From positions 10,221,033 through 10,285,032 of the forward strand of contig CP099840.1 in the NCBI GenBank assembly GCA_030062745.1: DNA of 64,000 bases, given 5' to 3'. Both the position numbers and the translations under genes were made by a program. Below the pieces are notes generated by a model. The model was not told the origin of the DNA. It did no database searches and saw only the letters and a list, made by a program, of their open reading frames with translations. Source of the DNA: Capitulum mitella (Eukaryota > Arthropoda > Thecostraca > Pollicipedomorpha > Pollicipedidae). Position 1 is the stretch's first letter; each line of letters opens with the position of its first letter. This document shows positions 10,633 through 21,412 of this stretch, one piece after another.

Positions 10633-11070
10633 GTGCTAGTGACGCCATGACATCAGACAAAAGCTGGTCGTCAAGGCAGCATAAACCGCCTGTATGGCTC
10701 TGAGGTCCCGGCAACCTGGCCCGCCTCCTGTGCTAGGATCCGCAGCGACCATGTGACGATGAATTACACACACGTCGTCTCGGCGGCGGCCAACCACCTT
10801 CCGAATCTCTGGTCTCCGTAAGCCAGGCCGTGCTGCTGAACCTGACGATTCACAGACGGCACTTTCACACAGGACGGGCACCTTTCCGCACGACACTGAT
10901 CTGCTTCCCTGGGGCCCTAGCTCCGGATAAGATGCACTCGGGCGGGCGCCGGTCCATTATCGGCCTGACACCTCCTGCTCGGTGCCGTAACGACTCCGAC
11001 CTGGGTCGTCCTGGGGCCGGCAGCACGTGTAAACGACGCCGGCACGGCGGCCTGCGAGATCGGCACTGAC
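10408..11070 (-). other. DIP intron 2 (663 bp)
   Basis: Runs from the donor at 11069-11070 to the acceptor at 10408-10409. The last ~225 bases of the intron (transcript sense) are made of the acceptor-copy repeat. The rest is GC-rich unique sequence with no other motif I recognise. Confidence 0.9.
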
Positions 11071-11256
11071 CTGGTACCTCATGGGGTCCGTGTTGACCTG
11101 ACACATGTAGGGGCCACTGTCCGACTGGCGCACGTTCCTCAGCGTCAGTGTCCACGTGTTGTGGTCGTTGTGAATCACCGACAGACGGTCAAAGTGAGTG
11201 ATCACCACGTCGTGAATGGCCAGGATGGCTTTACTATCTGCCTTTATCCAGGCCAC
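11071..11256 (-). CDS. DIP-like exon: C-terminal half of Ig1
   Basis: Encodes 62 residues, starting VAWIKADSKAILAIHD and ending NTDPMRYQ. It has the Ig1 C-strand tryptophan (VAW), the RLSVIHN and NTWTLTLRNV strands, and the second cysteine in DSGPYMCQVNTDP, which is diagnostic of the DIP/lachesin group. The acceptor is excellent (a pyrimidine tract ending CTTTCAG, AG at 11257-11258). The donor is CAG followed by GTCAGT (GT at 11069-11070). Both junctions are phase 0. Residues 11-16 (ILAIHD) belong to the family's Dpr-binding Ig1 face, which suggests a functional copy. Codon use is GC-rich at third positions, like the other exons. Confidence 0.96.
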
Positions 11257-13071
11257 CTGAAAGAAAAGGAGACGTTTAAAGCGTCTTATGTACTACTGTG
11301 AAGCAATCCTAGAACTTTAGGCGTTTCTCGAACGTTGCTGAATGTCGGGAATAGCAACATTCGTAGAAACAGTCAAGTCATATGAAGGATTCTCATGAAC
11401 TGGCTGATGGTATTGGGTGTGTGAAAGCACGGAGGTCTAGATTTGTATTTCAAGTGACCAAGCGACTGGATGTCTATGCTTGCGGACGGATCATGAGGAT
11501 AGGGCTTCAGCGTCCGAGAACTTCCTTTATGCGTCAGGATTGCGACAGTTTGACTGCAAATATTGCATTGGTCAGTTGCCGGGTAAAAGAAAATTTCGTG
11601 TGTCACGGAGTTGCTTAATGATGCTTAATAATTGTTGCAAGCTATCGGGAAACCTTTAAAAAAAAGAACAGAACGGAGCAGGTCTGCAGGACTATTTGGA
11701 TCCGAACGTCGTACCTGGAGAGAATCTGAAAAAGATCTGATGTGCCGCCAGGGTCGGCATACAGCTGTCCATAGGCCCAGTGCTCTAGATTAATACAGCT
11801 GGCTGTTTCTTTGCGAACGGTGCCTGCCACGCATCCGGTACATACAAGCGGACCTGTTACCTCGGAGCAGGCTGATGACTTGGCTACGTTTCAATGTCGG
11901 TGCGGAGGAAATCATGATGAAACTTAGAATTTCTACTCCTGGTTAGTCGCGTAACCCTCGTCGCACCGGCCTGCGATTCACCTTCGCCGGTCGGGGGAGG
12001 AGGTTCATGGGACCCCCAAAGATCTCCATGACTGTAAGTCTCACAGAAACATTTTACATACCATTGGAAAGCAATTATCTAAACTAGAAGACAACATCCA
12101 GATACAGTGCAATCAGGTCAATATTGAGGTAACCGGAGGTCATCTAAGGTCGAATCGCCTGCTGACATTTTTTAGCAGAAAACGATGATAATCAAGGCTT
12201 TTATTTAGACACTTATTTAGACTTTTATTTAGTGTATCCAAAAAGGTTAAGCATAACAAGAAGTCCTGATGTACCTGCTTTGGTGCAGTAAAAGAGCACT
12301 CGAGGTCAGATGTGACCATTTCACAAGAGATTGAAAGTAAAAAAATCGTCATTTTGTAACAGCAGGCAGCAGCGTTTTCCGCATTGCAAAAGGTAGGCAG
12401 TGCTCTGGCTAGATAATGACAAAAATGTCTGATATACGTATCAAGTCTGCAACTACTATATCAAGGTTTAACAGACCTTGCTTTAGTAGACCTTTAGGCC
12501 TTTAGACCAAGCTTTTGATTCAGTCGGGAGTTTCTGGTCTTTGTCGTGTCATCTGCCTTATTTCCGTTGATCATACACGATATGGCATAAAATCATACAT
12601 GTGTAACGGTATCACAAGTTGCCGATCGTCCCTCCCCGGCCGCGCGGCGCGCTCTGTCCACTCGGCGTTCGGAGGACACGGTGCTCCCAGACGGTGATTA
12701 GCTCGCGGGCCGCTGGGTGACCCGCGGCCCCGGCCCCTTCCGTCGGGGAACCTGGCTGGTGGCATACGACCGAATGACGTCTGACAAGACGTCCGGTTTG
12801 ACACAAGACTAGCCGGCTTCCGACTGCGACGCTAATGGTCAAACCTGACTGAAGCGTCAAAAAATAAGTCGGAAAACGAACAAATTTAGCTGGTAACTTT
12901 GATCCGATTCTGGTGTGTCGGTGGACGACGTGCGGCTGGCAATATACGCACGAAGATCACGACGCCTGTCAAGATTGCACATGTTATATCCGTTCTCCAT
13001 CACAAAACCCATCCCCAAAGCATTCTCTTCACATGAGTCACACCTACACCGGGCGACTGCAAACCTAATAT

Positions 13072-14297
13072 TTAACCCGTCCCCGACTGGGGGGAGGGGG
13101 CAGTTGACCGCCCCCCGGAGGTTTTTCTGGGATTGCGAAAGAACGAACAAACACGGGGCCACGACACTTCGTGTACCTTTTGCTTCATCAATTTTACGTC
13201 TCGTGTCAAAACTTAGACCTCAGGTCGAGTCAGGTGCCTGACCTAGGTCAAGTCAAACAGACCTATATTCAAAAAAGTTTAGCGCTCTGTAACTTTTTTT
13301 GAAAACAAGATATCTCAATAATACTTTCAGGGATTAGTGACCGTGATAGATGCAATAAATCTGCTATCTCGGAGTCTTCGAAATTTTCCGGGTCATTAAC
13401 CTAAGGTCAAGCCCATTTTTAAGACATGTCGTCGTTTTTTTCCGGAAATTGACGAAACATTTCATAACATTTTCAGTGTGGAGAGAAGCAGACATCTAGT
13501 TACCGTCATTGGGCAAAGTATCAATGACTCCCAGCCATTGACCTGAGGTCAGGCCATGAATAGCTGTTGTGAGCCAAAATGTACCACTGTTAAAATCGAC
13601 GATGAATTACTCAGAATGGGTAGAGAATTGCAGAACTAGCTTGGACAAACGTAAGTAATACCAGGAACCTCAAAAAGTTTGAAAAAATAGCATATTTTGG
13701 AAATAAATAGGCTCTCGCGAATAAACCTCGCCAATTGTCTAGATTGGTACCTAATAAATTTTTCAAAAATTTAAGCATGAAAAACCATGACAAGAACCAC
13801 TAAGATCAATAAAATTCACATAGATAGGCTTTTTCGCGAAAATGAGGGAACGCTAAAATTAGTTCTCGTCAGTTTGGTAATGCATGCGGCTGCGGTACAC
13901 GCCAACAGCTGGCGGGAGAATTGCCGTTTCTTTAACTCAACGTTTCGTCGTATATATTGAAGAAATCTGGGAAATTAGACGTGTATCGGCATCCGCGGAC
14001 CTTTACTTGTGCTCTGGTGCCTTTACCCATGCGTTATTAGTCACAGCCCTTGAGATTCAGGACATTTCTCGGTATCATGCAGTCGGCTATGAGAAAACAT
14101 ATATAGGGCGTAAATTGGCTTACATATTATCTAAAACTAAAAATGAGACCAGTTTCGAGCTCTACTCGTCACAAGGTTTCCAACGGTGTGCTTATTTTTA
14201 TCGTGCGATCTACCGTTCTTGAGTTAGAGGGGGCGGCCAACTGCCCCCCCCCCAGTCGCGCATGTTCGAAACTGACCGACGGTCGTGCGCGGGTTAA
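13072..14297. mobile_element. TTAA-bounded non-autonomous DNA transposon (element C)
   Basis: Left end TTAACCCG at 13072, right end CGGGTTAA at 14290-14297. The reverse complement of the right end shares TTAACCCG and then GACTGGGGGG and a GGGGGCAGTTG-CCGCCCCC stem-loop with the left end. The 1,226 bp interior has no transposase. It carries AGGTCA palindromes at 13239-13250 and 13539-13551. TTAA ends with CCC-starting inverted repeats fit piggyBac-type or Kolobok-type MITEs; the superfamily is not settled. Confidence 0.78.
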
Positions 14298-14521
14298 AAG
14301 GGTGTTATTTAAGCGGCGTCAAGGGTCAGGGGTGTCGATTTGTATTCTTTTTAGAGGAGCCGACCCAACCCAATGTTGTTTTGGGTCCCTGCAATGTTAA
14401 TTGCCCCCCCCCCATTATTTTCTGCTGACTTTAAAGGGAAATGAGTAATATAACGGCCGCGAAAGACAAGAGATAGGCAGAAAGTGAAAAATAAGGTCTA
14501 GAGCGATGGGTCCATTTTTAT

Positions 14522-14523
<2 letters not shown>

Positions 14524-14561
<38 letters not shown>
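14524..14561. repeat. (TA)n microsatellite
   Basis: Uninterrupted alternating T/A tract of about 38 bases. Confidence 0.98.
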
Positions 14562-14564
<3 letters not shown>

Positions 14565-15856
14565 GGGGATAAATGCATTTTTTTTCTTTGGTAAGAAGTA
14601 ACAAAAAAACCTACAAATTTCCGCTTGTCAAGATACAGTGGGCTAAATCCTTTGAGAAACCCACATTTGGGGGAGGTTAGGTTGTCTGGTCCTCGGCTCG
14701 GCCCCTCAATCATTTACAAAAATCGACAAGCCTTTCAACGGTTTATATTTTGGCGATCAAAGATAAGAGAACTGGAGCGGAACAAACTGCATCGAAGAAA
14801 GGCATCGAATAGACAATAAATCGTATTATTTGCAGTCATATGAAGTATGTTCGCATTAAAAACAAACATGATATTTCAAGGGGTCAAATCAGGTCAGCTT
14901 GGATCAAGTGGGATTGGGTCGTCCTTGGCAAATAGGTTCTTATCATATCTTAATGCTTCCGAAGCAGATATGACTAGCAATAAACATTCCAAGACTGTAA
15001 ACCAAAAAATTGTACTCGGTTGTGGGTCTGAAAAATTCGGTATGGAGTGTGACCTGACCTCAGGTCACGGGTCAGAATGTACAGATACGTGAACAAATGA
15101 TGTGAGAAACACCAGGGCATATATCCAAGATTCATAACCGCCGCACCAGTCCCACAGTCTCAACAGAAAGGTTAAAAAAGCCGCAAGTTCAGCTGACCTA
15201 AGACCAATGGCCTGGAAATCCCTGAAAAATTCAAGGCTGTAAAATTGTTCCGTTTGCCATGCTTCATCAATATACCAAGTGTCATGGCAATCGGTAAATT
15301 TCACAAAATATTATGCCAGTCATATTTTTCTGGAATATATCCTAGGCCTTCACGAGGTCGTTCACCTGAGGTGACCTTGAGTTTTGAAATTGACACAAAA
15401 CATAAACATGATGTATAAAAGGCACCCCAAGTTTCATATCTCTGCTTCCTTTACTTTCTTGAATAGCTTCAGAAAACCGCAGGTGGGTTTCTCATGAGCC
15501 CACAGGACCAGCAAACGTTAAGGAACGCCTTCCATTGCCCGAATTTATTAAAAATGTTGGGCAAAAGATGGGCTGGAGGTTTTTTCAATGCCATTCCCGG
15601 CCGCCCCTGTCGATTTTATTTGACTTCTTGCGCTACCTACATGATTGTGAGTAAAAATTAACGAATTAGAGGGGAGCAAATATAGACCAGAAATAATCTA
15701 CATGTGACGATAATCCATTGCATCCTGCTGCACCAACGAATCCATGAACATTTGGCCAAAGTGCAAATATCGCACTGACCTTGGCCCTCGTCAAGGACTC
15801 CTTTCATCTCACGGTTGTGCAGACCAGTTGAAGGCTGGCTGGTGATGCTGCGGTAC

Positions 15857-16095
15857 GGGGCTCTGTCTGTTGTTAGCCTGTGCGGTCTTTGTCTGTTGTT
15901 AGTCTATGCGGTCTCTGTCTGCTGTTTGTCTGTGTGGTCTTTGTCTGTTGTTGGTCATTGCGGCCTTTGCCTGCTGTTGGTCTGTGCGGTCTTTGTATGC
16001 CGTTGGTCTGAGTGGTCTTTGTCTGCCGATGGTCTGAGTGGTCTTTGTCTGCCAATGGTCTGAGTGGTCTTTGTCTGCTGTTGGTCTGCGAGGTC
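15857..16095. repeat. Minisatellite, 26 bp unit
   Basis: About nine imperfect copies built on GTGGTCTTTGTCTGCYGWTG followed by GTCTGA or similar. The period of 26 leaves several frames open; not coding. Confidence 0.88.
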
Positions 16096-16519
16096 ACGGA
16101 CCCCGGCGAGTCAGCGGTGTTTAGCTGGCGTCTGATTCAGGCCTCGTCATAGCATGGGCGGCTCTGCAAGCTGCGTCCAGCCTGTTCCCGGAACGATGGC
16201 CGTCGCTCTCGATGAAAACGCTCACCGCATTGCTACCTCCTTTGCGATGACTCACTCGGATTCGCACAGTCCATACCTCTCTTGACCATTCTCTTCCCGG
16301 ACAAACGCATCGGACATTCGCAGAGAGCAATAACTTCTGTGAGACTCATTCGTCACATAAAACTGACGACGTTCCCATAAACATCTCGTCCTGTAGTGAG
16401 CACTCCAGTCATGGTCCCCACGCACTCCCTCTCTCTGTAGAGGCCACGTCAGCTGCACCCTGCCTCTTCCTCCTCTCCCCCTTCCTCATCATCGGGCGAG
16501 CTGGTGCCTGCGTCGCCGA

Positions 16520-17850
16520 CAGGAGCACGGTAAACATGCACAGCCGCCCCGGCGGCGGCGCGCCATTGTTCCCCGGAAGGTTTAATTATTTTCTGACCGG
16601 TCGGCCCTCCTAGCTATCAAAAACATCTTGTCGCTGGCGGCGGCCGTCGGCGTGTCAGCTCCAGCTGGCCGCGGCAATCGGCGCACCGCGCCGCCGGCGG
16701 CCGGCCCCGGGCACCGCCCTCTGATTGGAGCTGCTCTGACCGCCGGCGCCGCGGCCGGCAGCCCCTCGGGCCGCCCACCGGCTGGCCGAGCACGTTCCTG
16801 CCACGGACGCCGGCCCTTTCACGTCGCCGTGACCCTCAGACACACGCCAGATTCCCCCAACATCGTGTTCCTGCGACGCCACGTCCCTCCAGCACTGTTG
16901 CTATTCTGTTGTAATTCTGTTACTGTTACTGTTCCCTTGACGCCGTGTCCCCCTAATGCCTTGTCCCCCTCGGACTCCGTGTTCTTTCGACTGCCTGTCC
17001 GTCATACTATTCCTGACGCCTTGTCCGTCGTACGCCATGTTACCCTAACGCCATGCCTTGCACACAGTTTCCAGGTTTGGAGCGCCGAACTACATGTTCC
17101 CGTTATCTTTGACTGAGTGGCTCGAATCCCGGAAACGCCCGCCGCGCCGCGTCATCGCACGTGGACGCCGCTGAGTATGTCTGGAGACTGAGAACGTGCT
17201 GCACCAGTGGCAGGTTACGCGTGTCTCTCGCCGCTGGTCGCGTGCCCCGTCGTCCTCGGTCCGGCCGTGGACGCGGACCGTTAGCCCGTCCGGCTTCCGT
17301 TCGCCGGGCGTGCCGCGCCGCCGGCGGTCCGATCCCGGTCATTGAGTTCACCGAACAGCGCGGTCCGACGGAGGGTCCGCCCGTCCGCCGGTCACCGGCC
17401 GCCGCAGGCCGCCCGGCGAGATTACCCGACGGCCGTAGATCTCCGCGGCGTCCCCGCTCCCCCGTCAGGGCTGTCGGCCGCCGCCCGCCCCTCAGGCCTT
17501 TGTCTCCGCGCCATTACGCCCGGCGGCCGAGACTGTTTGCACAACAGGAAAAATCAATTGACAGTTGCAAGCGCTGTTTGTTTAGATTTGGGTGTTTTCC
17601 CAATGATCCGGGGCCGGTGGGTCCTGTACGGTGGTCTTTGTTTTCACTGCGGACGCGGGAACGGCCCACAAAGGCCGGCCGCCCCGTTAACGCCGGCGGC
17701 CAGATTGGCCGGCCATTGGGCGTCTGTCGCTCCGTCCCACCGCCCGCCGACTGCCAGTCCGTCGACTGCCGCGAGGTGGCCTCCCGACCTGCTGCTGCTG
17801 CCGGTGCTGCTGCTGTTACTGGTGGCGGCCGCCGAAACAAGGTTAAAAGC
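16520..17850. other. Large GC-rich island in intron 1
   Basis: GC-rich with GGCCGGC-type motifs in two blocks (16520-16820, 17130-17850), separated by a degenerate ~17 bp repeat (16915-17075, core CTGACGCCTTGTCC). AT-rich cores such as TCAATTGACAGTTG (near 17556) sit inside. Long frames here are by-products of low stop-codon density. Could be a regulatory block; no gene is recognised. Confidence 0.5.
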
Positions 17851-18007
17851 TTCGAATGTGTCAGAATTTAACGTCCGTTCTGCGTTCCTGTGTGCTACTG
17901 AAAATACGTGCACACCGATCAGAAGCATGAAAAGGAATTTTGCATGTAATGACGTCTTCTGGTGTTTGCAGCTTTGAAATTCGGTGTTCTGGCAATGTTT
18001 ACCACGA

Positions 18008-18035
18008 GCCGGTCCCCTCTGTAGAGGGGACCGGC
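18008..18035. other. Perfect 12 bp hairpin
   Basis: GCCGGTCCCCTC, loop TGTA, GAGGGGACCGGC: a perfect stem of 12 pairs in otherwise ordinary intron sequence. It is too short for a microRNA precursor on its own, and flanking pairing is not obvious. Confidence 0.8.
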
Positions 18036-19919
18036 TGTCAAACAGAACATCAACCAGAGCAGTTGATTCGGAGCCGACTGATACACACTTGATGTAAGCA
18101 GCGGAGCATTTCTTTCTTCCCCCACCAACTACCGCCAGGTGAATGAGAATGCTATCATCCCACCCCACTACGACGCAGACCACCTTAAACGTACTTGAGC
18201 TCATAAAAAATAGGGCTGCCCGAAGCAAAATATGAACCGACAAATTATGACACGGAGGAAAAAAAACGAAAATAGGTATGTAACGGCATATCCGCAACAG
18301 AAACGTACATCTCAGATTGCGCGAATAACAAGAGAGAATAAGTCTTACCGCGAAGCATGAGCTGACCCCTATACCAATCCCATCAGTTATTTGTTTTGGG
18401 GTGGGTGTACCCGATTTCTCACTGCCCGCGTGATACTTCTACTATGACGACCTCACTCGAGCCGGTCTTTCTCGCGAGCCAACCAAAATGAAAATCTTCC
18501 AGGTCCAATATCTATTCATTTCAGAATCAATCACCTAACACATACACCAGTGCTCACGCTATACGGAGACCCTTCCGCTATGTATTCAGAATCACAAGAG
18601 CGTGCATGACGACGAGCGGTGCACTATTTTTGAACCTCATCACGACGCAAACACGGGACGAGGTTCAAACACGCTCCTCACGGTAGCGCGAGGAGCTCTA
18701 GACCAATCAGAGTCGGCGTTATCGCATGACGATTTCAAGAAATACCGGATGCTTATCTTCATTGTTTGCCACTTACACCAATTTTTCCACGGGAAGTATC
18801 GAGCAACATTACTGATAAGAAATGCCATTTAGCATAGCACTCCCATTGTTGAACGTGAGACGACCTTGGGCATCCCAGACGTCTTTGTCTGAGTACGTCG
18901 AAATCGGCCTTGTGGCTCAGGGCTGTAAGTTTTTTTTCTTGTACGAGAGGTAAAGACATTTGGTAACTGAAACAAGTGTTCAGAACAGAAGATTTCCCAG
19001 ATAAATACTTAGAATTTAAGGAGATTTATAAAACAATGGAATTTAAAGTCTTTCGGACACGGGATCTTAAAAACCAGGAAGCTGGTTTTGTTACAGTTGA
19101 TGGAAACCGGAAATACCTAGGTTTTGACCACAAGGACGAAGGCTATTGCTAATTCAAGTTCTGCCAGATTTTTAAAGATTAGTTCGAAAATTGGTGGGAA
19201 GAAAGGCATCGTAATCTGAACGTTTAGCATTTTTTCACGTGAAGGTATTTCGTCAACCAATCAGGGTCCAGCGACGAACGTTTCCTCACAAGCCGGCTGA
19301 AGGTTTGTCCCGCTTCGACGAAACTGACATTTGTCTGCCACGCTAGGCTGACCGCTTCTTCAAACGAATGGCCAGATTAATAATTTGGTAAATGGTCTCC
19401 TTAGAAGTTAACTGCTGAGCGTGCAGTTTCGACCGAGACCTGTCCGCGAGAGGCGCATCCGGCCCCGTCCAACTCATGTATTGCGTATGTTTGCACGCCT
19501 CCGAGGTCTGCGCTGACGTGGACGCATGCAGGCGAAAAGGGCAGACAAAAGGATTCCCACCAACTCAAGAACAAACACTCAGTGGTAGAACTTGAATTAC
19601 TGAAGGAACCATACGATTCTGGGCGAATCCCGTCTAGTCAGTGCCTGTGAGCAGGGTCCGGCGTTCACTTCTTGCACATTTATGGACAGGCCGTCCAATA
19701 TTTTATTAAACCTTTACCCCTGCGTTGCGAGCACTTCAAAACATAAGTAAGCTTGCGGGATACTTTTCCATTATAAGAGAACGACATACATGTATTTCAA
19801 GAATAACGACTGTAGGTTAAATAGAAGCAAAGACTAAAAAGTCTCGGGAACAACCCGTCATTTCGCGACAAATTAATTATGCAGTCTTAGTGACACGTAG
19901 TGACATCAGCCTACATCAC

Positions 19920-20016
19920 AAGAGAGAGAGGGGGAGAAGAGAGAGAGAGAGAAAGAGGGAGAGAGGGAAAGAGAAAGAGGAAGGAAAAAGGGGAAAGGGA
20001 TGGAGAGAGAGAGAGA
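19920..20016. repeat. Purine (GA)n-rich tract
   Basis: About 97 bases almost entirely A and G, from AGAGAGAG at the start to GAGAGAGAGAGA at the end. Possible GAGA-factor binding or triplex-forming sequence; otherwise simple repeat. Confidence 0.93.
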
Positions 20017-21132
20017 TACGGCGAAGACGGCTTGAAATTGCCTGCCTCAACCATCTACAACAGTTAATATTCCGCCGACTTTAAATTCGTCTCTCCTGAT
20101 AAAAACGAACGAATGATTTTCATGTATACAGAGTCTAGACGTTTGACAACCCAATGGAAGTGCATTCCCCCCAACTAGTATTTGGCCATTGTTTTACCAA
20201 CAGTTTTCGATGCCTCCACGAAATGCAAAAATAATCGGTAGCCCTCCTGCCACAGTCGTTTGGTTTCAGCGTCGGTGCTGTTCGGAGCAGACAGGGCGGC
20301 TGGGTGCGGCCAGCCGTCCGGGCCGCCCGGCCCCCGTTCCCGGCGGCAGTCAGGCTCCGCACCTGGGATCTCCGCGGCGGCGGCCGGCTTCTGAGCAGGC
20401 CGCGGCACGCCGCTCTGCCGCGCCGCCGCCGTCGACGTTTAATGGTGCTAACCGAATTATATCGGGCCGTCATACTTTTGTAGCCGGGGTCTGGCCGCAC
20501 AAAGGCCGGTCGCCATCTGGCCCGCGTGCTCGCCGACGTAACGCAATTACCCTGCCGGGGGTGGACCCCCACCGTAGCGCCGGCGGCCCGACCGGCGTGC
20601 GGGGCAAGGACCGGGCACTGTTCGACCCACGCTGACTGACGGGGACCCGGCAGACGGTACTTTTCTGCCTACACTGAACATGAAGGGGAAAGGGAGGAGC
20701 GCCAGACGGTACTGTCCGTCCTATGCTGACCGGCGGGACCTAGGGGATGGCACTGTCCTCTCCATGTTGATCAGCAGGAGCCTCATGAACTCAATGAGAT
20801 CCCTTCACGAAAACCGTTTTACATGCTATCGATGCATCGAAAGGTTTCTCCTATTTTCCTCTAGCATCTTCCTTCAGGCCAGAAGCCCTGACCAACTCTA
20901 CCGAGCCCAGCGGCGGCGGCGCTGTCCGAGATTTGAGCCGGGTCGGCTGTCTGGGCGAGTCTGGGCCGGCCGGTCGGACGAGGCGGCCTTCTAATGACAC
21001 CACTCGGACAAACAGCGCCCGAGGCGGAGACCGCCGCCCCTATTGGCCGACCGTGTTGTTTGAAGAGCTGCTGTTTGGACAGCTCGGGCAACTTTCAATC
21101 TCCGGTATCGGCGGCCGATCACAGCGGGCCGG

Positions 21133-21412
21133 CTGCCCTCTGCCCGGCTCTCACGGCGGCACGGCACCAGCCGGGGACCGGGACCCGAGCTGCCCTCTGC
21201 CCGGCTCTCACGGCGGCAAGGCACCAGCCGGGGACCGGAACCCGAGCTGTCCTCTGCCCGGCTCTCACGGCGGCACGGCACCAGCCGGGGACCGGGACCG
21301 GGACCTGCCCTCTGCCCGGCTCTCACGGCGGCACGGCACCAGCCGGGGACCGGGACCCGAGCTGCCCTCTGCCCGGCTCTCACGGTGGCACGGCACCAGC
21401 TGGGGGACCGGC
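21133..21412. repeat. Minisatellite, 57 bp unit, 5 copies
   Basis: Units start near 21133, 21190, 21247, 21304 and 21362, with only a few substitutions. As 57 is a multiple of 3, each frame repeats a 19-residue motif (for example CPLPGSHGGTAPAGDRDPS) and frames on both strands are open. Homogeneity suggests recent expansion. Confidence 0.93.

Noticed and set aside
14640-15500. Possible further element with inverted GAGAAACCCAC words near 14652 and 15487
   Set aside because: The shared inverted word is short and no TTAA boundaries or target duplication could be fixed.
17161-17977. Long GC-rich plus-strand frames as a gene
   Set aside because: Low-complexity Arg/Pro/Gly/Ala composition, open on both strands, with no domain or splice pattern; explained by high GC content.
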